From the NCBI RefSeq assembly GCF_036324505.1, contig NC_086368.1, positions 26,859,878 to 26,923,877 of the forward strand: a stretch of DNA of 64,000 bases, written 5' to 3'. A model generated the notes under the pieces. That model had not been told where the DNA came from and did not search any database. It saw only the letters and a program-made list of their open reading frames with translations. Origin of the DNA: Eleginops maclovinus (lineage: Eukaryota; Chordata; Actinopteri; Perciformes; Eleginopidae). A program made the translations under genes and the position numbers. This document shows, in pieces, positions 1-13,600 of this stretch. Each line of letters begins with the position of its first letter. The first letter of the stretch is position 1.

Positions 1-135
1 TTGCTGAAGAAACTGATTCATAATTAATAACAGCTAATGATTTTTCTCACCTAAGGGAGAACCTGATGAAAGATTTGCATTCAAACAACTCTACAATAAT
101 TGCTTCCCCTAACAACCTCAGTCTTTATATATTAC

Positions 136-418
136 TTAAAGAGGACCTATTTTTGCTTCCACTGCGACATGTTTGCATGCTTTCATTTTAATAAAAAGCT
201 CTTTCTTTTTCTAATACTGCCTGTGCTGCAGCACCTCTTTTCACCCTCTGTCGGAAACCAGAGCCCAGTCTGCTCTGATTGGTTAGCTGGCAAGCTCTGT
301 TGTGATTGGTCAACCGCTTAGAGATGGTCGGAAATTTCCCTGACGTTAATCTATCACGTACAATGTGTTGTGCAAACCTTTTACATGCACACACACACCT
401 ATAAAACACACTTCAGTT
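136..418 (+). repeat. Dispersed repeat family, copy A
   Basis: Begins TTAAAGAGGACCTATTTTTGC and includes the shared words CTGTGCTGCAGCACCTCTTTT, CTCTGATTGGTTAGCTGG, GTGATTGGTCAACCGCTTA and TATCACGTACAATGTGTTG. The same order is found in copies B, C and D of this window. Non-coding, internally shortened compared with copy C. Confidence 0.85.
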
Positions 419-2724
419 AATGGATATCCCCCACAGTATAATAGGGCTTTGTTAATTTTATCCATCACATATTTGCCTCAAAATGAATACACATCTCTCT
501 CCTAAGAATCTTGATGCAGAAGGGGAAAAGCAGTGTCAAAAACCTCAGTATGAATACAGAGTATACAACAGCAGCAATACAGCAAAGAGAACATGTCAAG
601 TGCCAACATCATGTAAAATATATATGAAGAATGTAACTCTAAAGGGAAGTGCAGGAGCCGGATAACTTCCTCGCTGACCTGGAAAGATGACTACACTCAG
701 ACACAAGAGATAATGCTCATGAACTCCAGTCACAACAAGAGAGAAAAGACAAGGATGAAATTCAGAGAGAGGAGAAAGAGACAAGAAATGTCTTCGATGA
801 AGCAGGTCATTTTATACAACACATGAGGTGAAATGAACAAAGACAATGAGGTTTTACAAACAAGGGTCTCTTGATTCCGGTAGAGTGACGTTGTTGTAGT
901 GGGGAAGGTTAGGGATGATTTGGCTCAACTGCTTGCCATTTAAGTCTACTGTTTGTGACTCTCCTATTGAAGAGTAAGTCCATACTCAAACCTGGCTAGA
1001 GAACCCTCCACCTATTTTGAGGACAGTTGTTGTTTCATTAAGTTGGTATAGAGCTGTTTTTATTAAGTATATACTTCTGTCTGTCTATAGTATGTGCGTA
1101 CTTGAACAAATAAATGTAGTGTTGTACCATTAAGGACAAATAATAAATGGAAGATTATTACCTGAATGTTGTTCTTTTGGGGTGTACACTTTTCTAACCC
1201 TAACTGCTAATCCTGCACAAAGATTCCCCTTTAAGTCATTAGGACAATTGACTTCATAACAGTGTGGATCACGTGTTGGGTAACAAACTTTCTATCACAA
1301 CTATTTAGAAATACAAGATATTACGAGGCAGGGACTTTTCTTTTTATCCCTTTAACATTCGGGCCCTTGTGTGGCCATATTCTGAAGCTCGAAAAACCCA
1401 ATTTATCAGATCTAGGTCACCCTTTGAGAATGAAACGCTGGTAGCATTCAGAAGCAGATGCTAACCTTGTTTTTCTAATTTTCTCATCCCTTATCTGTGT
1501 AGAGATGGTAGCTGCCACGTTTCCTACTAAATCTGTTACATTTTCAGCCGTGAGCTGCCCGGCACAGTCCTCTGCCATCGGCCACATAGCAGCGCCACAA
1601 GGGCAAACAGGGGTTAAGTGCCTATAACAAGGGCAGTATTCGATGGTAGTCGTTGAGGGAGGGAAAACATTCCTCATTCACTTTCCCTGCTTAGATTTCC
1701 CCCGCTGGTCCTTGGATTTAAAGTGTACACCTTGTAGTTAGAAACCTGCCTCTCTAGCCTGACTCTCACCGATAGAAAGACTTCTATCGAGTACCAGTTT
1801 TGTCCTGCTGCACTTTAATCAGTCTTGATCTCGAAACCAAAGGAAATGTTCAAAGATTTACTTCACTTTCCCCACATCGATACTTCACAACTTCCACCTG
1901 TTTGAAGAAAAGAGGTCGTGCCCTACTTTGCCATGGTGATCCCGCGTGTCTCTGTAGAAATTACCAGTGGTTTATTAAGTCTATACCCCAAAAACCAGCA
2001 CACAGCCACTGCCTCCTCACCGTCCACGCCTGAGCAACTTCCTCCTCGATGGAGCCTTGCATTTATCTTTGAAGCGCAGTGAGATCTAGGACCTGCTCTA
2101 GGTGGTTCGGGTGAGTCAAAGCACATTGACCACACTGGATTGGGCAGGAACACGTCACTGACATGTTAAGATCTTTTTTACATTTCAAATGTTGAGGTAT
2201 GTGCCACTTCTTGAGTGTAATAAAATATAGTTTGGGACAACACTTACAATATTTATTGAAGATGTAGACGAAAAACATAAAATCCATGGCGCAGTGAAGT
2301 GGATTCTTCACAGTTTTTACTAATGCATTCCTTCACCCCAAAAAATACACCAGTGATCCTCCTCTTCAAAATATCCACACAACACCTCCGCTCTTTTTTT
2401 AATTCAGGTTGATTTCATTTTCTATTTATTTCATACAAAAGCAAACACTTTGTATTATTGTTTTGTTTTTGTCTCAAGCTTATAGCCTACATACAGATTT
2501 ATAAATGGGAATTGTTGAACAAAAGCTGTTTGTTGAGTACTTCACAAATTCTAGATTGAATTCTTATGACTTTGTGTAAATATGAAATATTCTGATCTAA
2601 TGCCACTAGCAGATGCCAGTCAGCCTGTGGACAACATTTGTTCAGCGCTAATTAGAGAATGCTAGATAACAGGCTAAAATAGTTTGGGGATCATGATAGA
2701 CTTGCTGAATATCAGTATGAAACA

Positions 2725-2815
2725 CAACAATTGTGCTAATGTTAGCATGCTGGTGTTAGCATTCAGCCAAAAGCAAAGTAGTGTAACAAGTATAGGCTCA
2801 CAGAGCTGCTAGATG
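2725..2815. repeat. Degenerate dispersed repeat fragment
   Basis: GCTAATGTTAGCATGCTGGT and TAGGCTCACAGAGCTGCTAG resemble the repeat at 37490-37570, which has GTTAGCATGCAGGCGTTAGC and CAGCCTCACAGAGCAACTAG. Confidence 0.6.
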
Positions 2816-4504
2816 GTTACAACTCTTCCTCTTTTAAAGTTTTTATTTAACTTAAAGCGTAGTTGAAATATCAAAATTCGATAAAATGCACATTTCTTTT
2901 ATCCTCATGCCAGGTGTGGATCCCTCATTTCGCTGTAGTTGCTTCTGCAGGTTTAGAACTTGCTAATGAATTCTGAATACAACATTAAATGTCATTAAGC
3001 CAGTTGATTTTTTAGTGAAAAAAACAAAACACGAGGAAGAAAATATTTGGCAGAGCTTTCTGAAGACTGAGTGCTCATTGGGGGTGTAAATAGCACAAGG
3101 AGGCGATGCCATTCAGGAGCTCTTAGAAGAGAAATTAATCTTGGTCCTTTCAAACTGAATGCACTACATTTGCCTTTTAACAATATTTTTGAGGTGCATA
3201 TTTCAGACGACAGTTTTTTTTTCTCATCTTGTGCCCACGTTAAAGGTTTCCTCTAAAAGCTTTGCTCCGCTGGTGTTCCCACACAATTCCCGGAGTGATG
3301 GATGGAGCTCGCGTCAGATCGCTCATTCTCATATCGTTCTGTGGCCACACAGGGCAGATACCCCCTCATTAATAAAACCTCAGTGATTAATTTCTAAACC
3401 TCCCTCTTGTGTCCCCTCCCATGTCGTCTCGAAAAAAAGGCACCCTCCTAATTAGTGAACACTGATGGAGCATTTCTAAAAGCCAAGGGATAAAGAAATA
3501 CATGAATAGCAAACTCATTGTGACAGATCCTTTCATCTGCACCTTAAGACTACTCAGTGTTGCCCAGAGATATTTCTTAAATTCTACATTTTTAGCTCCT
3601 TTTGACTTCCCAAAAAATGTTCTGACACCTCTAAGTATCGTCGTGGTGTATCAAGCCATGGTTTTTGGGGGGTTTTGATACAATTCTCAAGCCATTTTTT
3701 ACATGATGACACAAACATAAAACTGATATTAATCATAAAAATGTAACTTCAGGAAGAGACCAAGGGCAACACGCCTCTTTACCTCCCCACATCCAACCAC
3801 TTTCGACGATCCTAATATTAAAAGATAATATTTGTTTGCAATCATAAAATAATCTGTTCACACACATTTCAAGGTTTCACTCAGATCCAATTGGTTAATG
3901 AATATGTTAACAGGAATGAGTGATAGTGCAGCAATCAAAGAGTGTATCAGACAAAAAGGGTTTTATTTACCCAAACTCTAAATCATCTAACACACATGCT
4001 ACTCTTGTTGTGGAGATCTGCTCCAGGTGTGTGGCTCTGATTACCCTGCCTCTCATCCTCTAACTTTATATTATATACTTTCATTGCTAATATTATAAAA
4101 TGCATGTTGGTTTGAACGAAAGCATTTCCTCCCTAATCACTGGTATGCAACATTGGTCCAAAAAGAATCATATCTGGTCTGTTTGAAATAATAACTCTAA
4201 TGCGATCTGATCCCAAAATTGAGGTTCAAAAACATGCTGATTTTAATTCTCACATATTATAGTTCTTATTAACTCACAATAAAGCTGCCAATGAAAGTCC
4301 TATGGAGGTTAGCAGTACTGGTGATAACAAAAAGCATCACCACGAGCTTCCTAAACATACATTTCATCCTTTTTGTGCACTGTATTTGAAATGCTATAAT
4401 AGAACAAAGTAGGACTCAATAGTACACATTGATAGTTAAAATAGGCCTGTATTTCAGACATACTAGACATATTAGCTTTCTTGCTAAGAATTATAGGACA
4501 TTGA

Positions 4505-4600
4505 TACTGCTCCCATTTCTGTCCAATAAATATGAAGCTGGATCTAGTGGATGGTTAGTTTAGCCTAGCATAAAGCCTGGAATGAGCTAGCATGACTCTT
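4505..4600. repeat. Degenerate dispersed repeat fragment
   Basis: GGATGGTTAGTTTAGCCTAG followed by CATAAAGCCTGGAATGAGC resembles a widespread fish repeat with TTAGCATAAAGACTGGAAAC (recalled). No coding content. Confidence 0.4.
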
Positions 4601-6554
4601 TTCAAATGTTTCTAATCAGTTCAAAGGCTGCAGCGAAGTTGGAAGACCAGATGTTGTAATTCAGAGAAATAAAAACCAGTAATCATTCATGTTACCCGGG
4701 AAGGGAGCGTGCAAATGTGCAGCAAAGAAAACCAACCCAACAGTGTGTCAGAACGAAGAGTGCGTGGAAAGTGGTTGAGCTTTAGTATATCCTGAACCGC
4801 GCCCGGCCCAGGTGTGGCTCATTTGGCTGACGACCTGGATACTGCAAGACAAACAAAGCGCATGAAGCTCAGAACACCAAGAGACCCCCAGTGGAGCGGA
4901 GGGGTCATCACATCTTAAACAACTTCAAGCTAATTTGTAAAAATCCAGATGAAAAATAAGCTTTTCTGCTTCAAGTGCTGATGCTAAGCTACACTTTGAT
5001 TTTAATGGTGACATTAGCCTTGGGTGAAAACACTCCTGAGCATGAATAAATGCATACCTGAAAATAGTAATTTGATTTCTTCATAAAAGTGACTTTCTTT
5101 AGAACCTTTAGTTCGTGAAACGTCGTTGGCCTTTGCGACAAAGCGCGAATGCTTTGATTTTTCTCCCATCTTGATCAATCTTCCAAACCCTTTTAAATGA
5201 CTTGCGATACCCTGGGAGGAAGGTCAAGCTTTCTATATTTTATAAAAATGTAACGTTTCAGAAATGTTTTTGAAAATGAATAAAGGCATTATTTCGACAC
5301 TCTAAATGCACATGTGTATTGAATCTTATAATCACCTTGCACAGCACAGCAGAACTTTATATGGATGTTTGAAATGTGAGTATTTCTTCCAGCTTGGATT
5401 TTAGGTTTGCTACATTACATACATTACATTGTGTTAGGAATAAATACGAAAGTATAAAGCAACCTTTATTCACAAAGATCTCAGCTTTAACCGGCTTAAT
5501 CTGTTCTGTTAATAACCAACAATATGCAGATAATGCTGACACTGCAACACAAAGCAATTACTGCTTTTGTAAGCCAAAATGTTAAGTGTTCTTTCTTTTT
5601 GATATCCTTTTACATGAGTATAAAGTGGAGCTTATGAAACAGCCCTCCTGTTGTGCTTGTCATCGTATTTTAAAAACAATTTCCCCGCACTGAAGGACAT
5701 AACACTTTGCTAAACATGTATAAACAACAAGCGCAAGAACACTGGGCTTTAAAGAAAAAAATGCTTTCATATTTTTCTCATTAACAGGACATTCAGCGGT
5801 TTGCATGCATCATTGATCTTCAAAGATACCGTAAAACTGAACAAGGAAGCCAACAAGGGGTGAAAGCCAAAGAGACTTACAGAGGACCTCTGGTCAGAAA
5901 TAGAGAAACATCTATTCTTCACAGATACTGTGCCTGTGTGGGGCTAATGATGGGTAAAATGCACATTGGAGAAGGCAGTGCAAAGCAGTCCTTTGATGAA
6001 TCGGGCGATTATGTTCTGAAACACTCCTTTCACTCTACAAACTGCTTTGGAATAAAAGTAATCCTGTGTAGATCTTGCCCCCTCAAACGCCTTGCATTTC
6101 CAATGATGTGTGCGCCACACAAACAGAGGCCTTCTGCTGCTTCTGCCTCGGATTACATAACCTGGCACCTTTACTTCAATCAAGTATTTCTATGATGTCA
6201 ACATTACTGGTAAAGTTAATACATCTCATTTGCACATCGGATTTCTCTTGATATCTCTAAAGCCCTGGCAATTACCTGTCATGAATAATTCAACAGCGGG
6301 GGTCTATAGATCTATAGGTCCTCTAATGCACTACTGCTTTAACATGTTGGTAGGAGTGATTCAAACTGAGTGTCATTTCTACCCAGAATCATGTTAAGAT
6401 TTTGACCTGTAAAAAGAACATGTATGTTGTTGTGCTCAACATGGTAAGCACAGTTCTTGTAAATAAATCCAAATCTTAAATAGACAGGATAAACCAAAAC
6501 AGGTGGGGTGGAAAGGCAGACACAGGCAGACATCCCATTGGCTGGAATAAACAT

Positions 6555-9500
6555 TTTTATTAAGTTATAGTTTTAGAAAAAAAAAATCCAACACAAATTC
6601 ACAAACAATGATCAACATGCACAATTTTAGTATACAAGACAAAACAGTTACTTTTCAATATGAAAATGCCACTCTACATGTCAGTATCTCACAGAGATCA
6701 TTGATTAATACAGCAGTATTAAGGTCGGAAAACACACTATATAAAAGCAGAAAGGTTGTCTTTGATGGCCATGTTTAAAAAATATATGCAAGCTATTTAC
6801 ACTGCGCCAGGTACGCTCAACACAGAAACCAATCTAACCAAACAGACCTTGTGGATATAAATAGATAAGTTGTTGTTCTGTGATCAATAACCTTTCAAGC
6901 TGATGGCTCTGATCACTTCCTAGATTTTACTTTGTAGTATTTATTAAAGCACAAGGCCAGAAACAATGGTTTTGTTTTTCTGTGCGAGCGAGAGCAGAGG
7001 TATGAAACATTAGGCTGAATCGCAGCTATGGAAAAAAGATGAGAGTTTAGTGAAACGATTACATATTTTAACACTGTGAATAGGAATCTGCCACCTTATT
7101 TGGATATTGACGAAAATATTAACATCACTCGCATCAAGTATTTGCACACGCAAGCTCATTTGCGGCCCGGTCACAACAGAAAGTGTCACAGCGATGATAA
7201 TAACCTGCACGTCTTTTTCAAATGGGCTTTGCTAGGGCACTACGCACAGAGCGAGCACGCTAGGTACTGTAGCTGCTGAGCTAACGGTAAAACGTGAGAG
7301 TGGGGAACACGCCGGGCAGTCTTCGATCCCTATCATTAAAATAAACTCCCAAAGATAGTTAGCTTGCTTCACTGATGCTCATTAGCTTGGTTGATAATTT
7401 CGTACCCACATTTTATTCTATAGATATTGTATTTTTCACCCTGTTTCACAACTTTTCCTAAGTCTTAGTTCTTTGTGGAGCTGGATATATTCTGACAGAG
7501 GGTGGGTTAAATGTGAATAGCCACACAGCAGAAAAGACAGCTTTCTCTATTTCAAATAATCCGGGCTAGCTAATGGTTAATGGCACACAGATTAACCCAA
7601 AGTCAAAATGTGCATCCGCTGACTGCTGCAATTCCATTCAAATCAACCTATTTTGCCGAAGAGGTTTACTGCTATTCTACTAAGAGGACCAGTTTGTGGG
7701 ATTTAGTGGCCAATAGACACCACCCCAAACGCTTCCCTTTCAGAATTGTAGAGTAACATATGGGGGTTTATGGGGGATTTGAGATGAATTGAGGCCATTT
7801 ACCTTAATCTGTTACCTGAAAGCAAAGACGCTATCCAAAGCTGCTGTAGAGACATGGCTGTCCTTCGAGAACAAAACTAAGCCGTAGTCTAGCCGACCAT
7901 TTCAAAGAAAAATCTTGGTTTAAGAAAATCTAAAAGTGGGGGACACGTGGCCACTTCAAAATGTTGTGTTAGCGCAAGACGTCTTGTGTCAAACTAGTGG
8001 TTATTTGTTCTGACCAAACGAGTTTCATGGATTTTAAAAAAGCACTTTTTAGTATCCAATCAGCTCACTTTGAACTCACAGGCGAGGTTGTACCAAAAAC
8101 CTCATACGTACACGCTATACAACTTTGGCTAATGGAAAAACCGAAAGGTGAACTCGAATTGGGTAGAGCCGTGCTGTATCATGCAAAGGAAATGCATCAT
8201 TATTTTCAGGTAATTAAACATTATTGAATAATTCTTATTTCATTGCTGCCAACAGACCACAATAAATCACAGACAACGGTCCTTCTAAGGCTTTGACGCT
8301 GTTGGAAAGACTGACACAGTAGTATTTTGATATTTAACTTAAAAAATTAATAAACCAGCCGATCAGTTTGAGGTCACTGCTCCAATTCAAAATCACACAA
8401 TCTACCACTACACTACAAAATACTTGTATAAACAATGAAAACTGAGCTAATACAGTAAAATGTCTAGTCAAATCAAACCAAAACACAACAAAAAAGAGAA
8501 TGCCTTTTGAAAAATGTCTGATAGGGATAGTGCTGATACATCATTGACAGTAACACAACAGAACGAGTGCAATAGGAACGCGGGCATCAGTCAGTCAAGC
8601 AGCTGGATTGTGACAGCTGTAATAATGGGGCAGGAAAATCAATATCCCATTGACTGGTCTGCAGCAGTCTAATCAAAGAGCACAGAGCTTTATGAAACCA
8701 TTCAAGGAGCAGATAGGACAGCCTGATTACGCCGGCCGTTTGGACTTTTTACGAGGCCTCTTGGGTCTGCACACCTGTTCAGACGGCTCAGCGAGGACAT
8801 CCAGTCACCTTGCATCAATTCCTTGTGCTTTCATTCGACTTTGAGGAAGTGGGGGAAAAGAGAGTGCAAAAAACAGACGACGACAGACTCCAAGCTAATG
8901 ACCGTACACAGCCCCATGTTCGGCAAAGGCACAGTAATGCGTAGCAGTTCAGCTGACTTGATCCTGTCACATCCTCGTGAACATTTTCCGGACCCCGGTA
9001 ATCACACCTTGGCTCTTACTTGGGTGGCTTTTGAGAGACTCATCCACATGATAAAAGGGAGTGAAAAGTAGCTCAATCAGCAGCGCAGCAATGCTCTTTA
9101 GTTAGTCTTCAGTCTGGTATGTGTCCAATAGGCGGTGATGGGGTTGGGGTAAAATGACAACTATGTCTTTTGCTCCATTTCCAGTCAGAACGCTCTCACT
9201 GCGGTATCCACATCAATTATTCTGATGCCTTAATATCCCATAATTTATCTTTCGGATGGAGTCAAACATTTATTATACCATAGCCCATAAATACTTAGAC
9301 GAAAATTTCTGCCATATACCTCAATCCATCGCAGCTTTCCTAAAGCGCCAACCCTTTTTGTGTTGTCTCGATGAAAATGTACTCAACAGACTCTTTCTAA
9401 TTATGGGCTCCATGTACATTCTGAGTTTTCTGTCCTTCTGAACTAACTTTTCAGAAAGAAAAGCAAACACTGCCTCTTCTGCAAACATGAATATTTCTCC

Positions 9501-10540
9501 TAGGAAAAGAAGAAAGGAGTGAGTGGGTGAGTGACTAGTGAGCTCTAGTGAAGGCACTGTAATCCTTTCAGTCTATTGTGCACTGGGTCAGCTGGTCATC
9601 TGGGGTATAGATGGTACATGTTCCATGATATGATATAAGTATCTAGAACACAGGTTGTCTAAATGCAGAGGAGGAACAGTTCACTTGGGACATGCTTGAC
9701 ATAGTAACACCGCAGGTCTCTATGTCCTGCAATCCCAGCGTTTTAGCCAGACAGACGGTGCGGAGTGTGATAGGCATTTATTATTTAGAGGAGCACGAGA
9801 TGGCAAAATGCCAAGATCTATCAGGGTACAGTGGAGAGGGCCTTAAGCTCAGGAGACTGCATGGCTCTCGAACAGACCTAATATTATCTCAGTATGCAGA
9901 GATAAGAGGGTTTGAGGCACAGTTGATCAATTTGCTATGCATCTTTCATATATATGTCAACGCCTGGAAATGTCTTAAGCCTGAAATGGATGTTTCTTTT
10001 GGCAAAAGCTGCATGTGATAAGGGTATTAGCTGATGTTCTGTCAATGGAACAGGTTAAGTTTAAGAATTTTGAACAGTAAGATAAGGATGAACCCAATTA
10101 ATATAGATTAATCGTCTGTTGACAAATTCTTGTGAGTATTTAGGGTTAAAGAAACCATCAAACGAGCAGCCTGTCACCTACTTTGGTATGGAGTTTCTGT
10201 GTACAATGGGTTTTAAGGCATTAGTATCTACAAAGATACTAAGAAGATAAGTCATGTAGACATCATAACTTCTAAAATGAAACCTAGAGCACGGTGGCAC
10301 TTACGACGCTGTAAGAAATACTGAAAGATATCATGCACGCAACTTCTTCTTCTTCACGTCTCTATGTGATGGCCCTTTAAAACAAATTGGCGTGGTCCCT
10401 TTAAGAGATTGGCAGAGTCCAGTGCTGTCCAGTCTTTCCCAGTTCTGCCACTGAAGTCCGGGCCTTGTGCCAGTCCAGTGGACGGGCTGACAGAAGGGAT
10501 GGAGGGGGAGGGAGGGCGCTCAGTAGGCTCCGATTAGACA
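6555..10540 (-). other. cntn3 3' UTR and/or downstream sequence
   Basis: The 3' UTR begins at 10540 and runs toward lower coordinates. Minus-strand AATAAA words occur at 9782-9777, 9274-9269 and 6561-6556, but none is clearly favoured, so the transcript end is not fixed. No coding feature is supported in this stretch. Confidence 0.5.
9777..9782 (-). terminator. Candidate polyadenylation signal (AATAAA)
   Basis: First canonical minus-strand AATAAA noticed after the stop, about 760 nt into the 3' UTR. A second lies at 9274-9269. Such words are common in AT-rich DNA, so this is only a candidate. Confidence 0.25.
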
Positions 10541-10632
10541 TCACCAGGCGGAGCAGAGCAGTGCGCCGATGAGGACTGCAGAGACGTACAATGGGCTGAG
10601 GCGAGTCGCTCTTGAGCCTCGCGCTCCCATGC
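10541..10632 (-). CDS. cntn3: cntn3 coding exon 22: GPI-anchor signal and stop
   Basis: 92 nt of coding sequence, phase 1, acceptor ggttgcag, stop TGA at 10543-10541. It encodes residues 994-1023: [14 protein letters not shown] then a hydrophobic tail [16 protein letters not shown] at the very C-terminus. The small residues in GARGS are a plausible anchor-attachment (omega) region and match the xARGS motif of contactins. The tail ends without a cytoplasmic segment, as expected for a GPI signal. Confidence 0.93.
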
Positions 10633-13600
10633 CTGCAACCAAAAACCAGCAGAGCACCTCGTGAAAAAGCAGAAATACCCCTCAAATCAGAAGACTAAAA
10701 CTCCACTGTGCTATCCCCAACATTTCTGACAGGTCATCATAAATCAAAAGGCTAACTGTGAATGTATTCCATATCTACATTATTACTGACTTTCAACAGG
10801 AAAGGGCTTTTTAAGCGTCGTGGGAAGATAAAGTTGGTATCGTATCAAAGAGCGGAGCAGCAAACTGAGCCGCCTTACAATTTTTGCACAGCAGCGGGAT
10901 GGGAGCGCGGAACTGCTTTATATGCATCAGCGCTGTGCAGCCAGTCAACAAGGAATAATAACCCAATGGCAGAGATGGATGACTCCGCGCACGCATTTCT
11001 AAAAAGGTCGCTTTTCTTGTACTCGAAATAAGTCTATTACACATGGCTGGAAAGGGATGCGATGGAGCCAAATTAAATGTTCTCTCTGATTTATTGAATC
11101 CACAGTTTTATCAGTCATCAAAAGGGAAACGATGTGAAATGGAGAACACGTCAGTCAACTCACTTAATTTATGGATGTGGATGGGTTCACTGCCCACACC
11201 TTCACCGCCCTCACTCATGGCCTTGATCTGAATGAGATAGTTGTCGTTAGCAGAGAGGCTTAGCTCCACGGTGGTCTTGTTGGTGGAGATGGCGCTGATG
11301 TCATTGTTGTGGTGTCTTTTCAGCAGGACCTGAGCCAAGAGAGGGTGACACAGAAAATGTAGCTAATGCAAAAAGCAGTCATCCAGGAGATTCAGGAGAT
11401 ACATTTAGAGACCTGCAGTGAACTGAGACCCACCAAGTATCCAGTGACCTTTGACTCTGTCTCCAAAGCAACTACAGGATCCCAGTGCATCGTGAGGGTG
11501 GAGCCAATCATGGTCCATTGTATGTTGAGAGGAGCCCGATCTGGAGCTAGAAAAAGAATAAACGTTACAAACATATGACAGAATATCCTGCAGCATAACT
11601 GTTTTCACTGGTCATTGTTCAGATCAATGCGTGTTGGTAGAACATTTTACAAATTTGTTCTTCTTTACATTAGCTACACTTCATAACCCTCAGTTTGCAT
11701 AATACTTTCAGGCTGCGGCAGAGAGCCTAATAAAGACAGACTGAATTCAATAGCGGCCCTGAGAATACAACACACTTTAACTTAGATAACAAATGCAAAT
11801 AAACAAAAGCAAGTTGACAACATGCAAAGCATTAAAGAGCAAGGTAACCACAACCAAAAACAGAAAAGATGGGCTAAGTTAGCATTGTGTTTAATTATTT
11901 AGTTGGGTTTTCAGTTTGGCAGTGAATTTCTGTATTGGTCTTTGCAGTCCATCCTTGTTTTGTATATAACGTTACTGGCTAACTCATTACGGTATTTAAG
12001 CGAGCTGCTAGAGACCTCGCAGTCCTGCTTTCCAACTGTTTACACTATTAGTATGTCAAGGCAAAAACCTATTGGCACTGCATACCTGTTCAATCTATTT
12101 TCTAAACGCTGCACTTCCACATTTGTTTTCTTGTTTGGTCGGGTTAAAAGCTTTCAGTACAAATTGGGCAAAATCTGGTTTGGGGAAGAAAGGTCCAACT
12201 GCCCCACTCTCATTATGTTTTATGCATTTGGCTTGGGTTAGGGTTAGGGATATACATTCATTAAACCTTTATTGAGTTTCTAGAGTGAGGTATAGCTTTA
12301 CACCAATCACAATCGTCTTGTGCTGTAAGCAGTGCCCTCACAGAATAGTAGCAGAGATCGCGTAAACGGAGGAGAATGGCGCATGACTAAAGTCAATGTT
12401 AGGCTTAGAACTACAATCTATAACCGGTGGGTCAGTCTTAGGCCACCATACATTTCTATGTTCTATCCTAAACTTCACTATCCTGCTGTCATGAATCACC
12501 ATGGTTACTTATTCACCCAGATTGCAGAAAGTGGGAAGCTCTTATCCCTACATTTGAGGAATCTATGCACAGCAGCTTTTTAAAGATTGTACATCTTGTA
12601 CATGTACATCACGTTTCCAGTTTGAACTGCAGCAATGTTCCACTCAACAAATTGATCACTTTTTTCTTTCCAAAAGTAAACGTAAAGATCTCTTGTCGCC
12701 TTGAACTCTATGAGCAGAACAGACGAAGCTGAAGGAATGCTACGCCTGTCATGTCGAGGACAGTGCAAATGAATCCGAGACGCTGACATGGTTCATGAAA
12801 GAGGACCATTTGGAAGTGATTTCAATGGCTGTCGGTGGAGGACTCACGTGGTTTCTTTGTGGTGGTGTTGATGGACGCAGACTGTGGCCCGGGGCCGCCC
12901 GTATTGAATGCGGCCACACAGAGGTAGTACACTGTGTTTGCTTTCAGCCCCGTAATGTTAACCAGTGTGTAGTTTCCAGATATGCGCACTTTGCCAATGG
13001 TGTCTGGCTTGGTGTCGTCTTCCCAGTACATGACCTGTTTGACGAAAAATAAAAAAAATTGCAGTGAATTGAGTTGAATTTTTTGTATTCATATTCAATC
13101 ATGAAATATGAAACACTGTATATATTACAGAAGGGAATTGAAGGGAAGGCAGTGAGTAATGATGAGCACTGCATTTTTTATGGTCTCAATTACTAATGCA
13201 CCACCTCCCAACCACCATAGGAAAAGGGCATTCATGGGTCATATGATAACTGACCCAGAAAGGAAGGTACATGATGATGGGCCTGTTTTGTTCATCAAAA
13301 CAAAGTCAGCTTGTGCTTTGGTCTGGGTGAATGAAATATAAGAAACAGAGTTTGCTTTCCTTCAGGCTACCAATTAAGGGTTGCAGGTAAAGCGATATTT
13401 GATAAACCAAACAAACAAATTTTCCACTCGCTTTTGGTCAACTTCAATATTCGATATGTCTACTATTAAGTGACACAAGCAATAATTAAATTGAAATATG
13501 AAGTCCACCCGAAGGGATACTATTCCGTTGCATTCAATTATTGTATTTCCAATTTCTTTTCAATTGAAGTTCTATATGAAAAGCACTAAGATTAGGTTAA

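Larger units (their letters stand above)
421..6554. other. Intergenic sequence downstream of cntn3
   Basis: No supported gene. AT-rich sequence with pieces of degenerate repeats at 2725-2815 and 4505-4600. ORFs here are short, without domains and without splice partners. Confidence 0.6.
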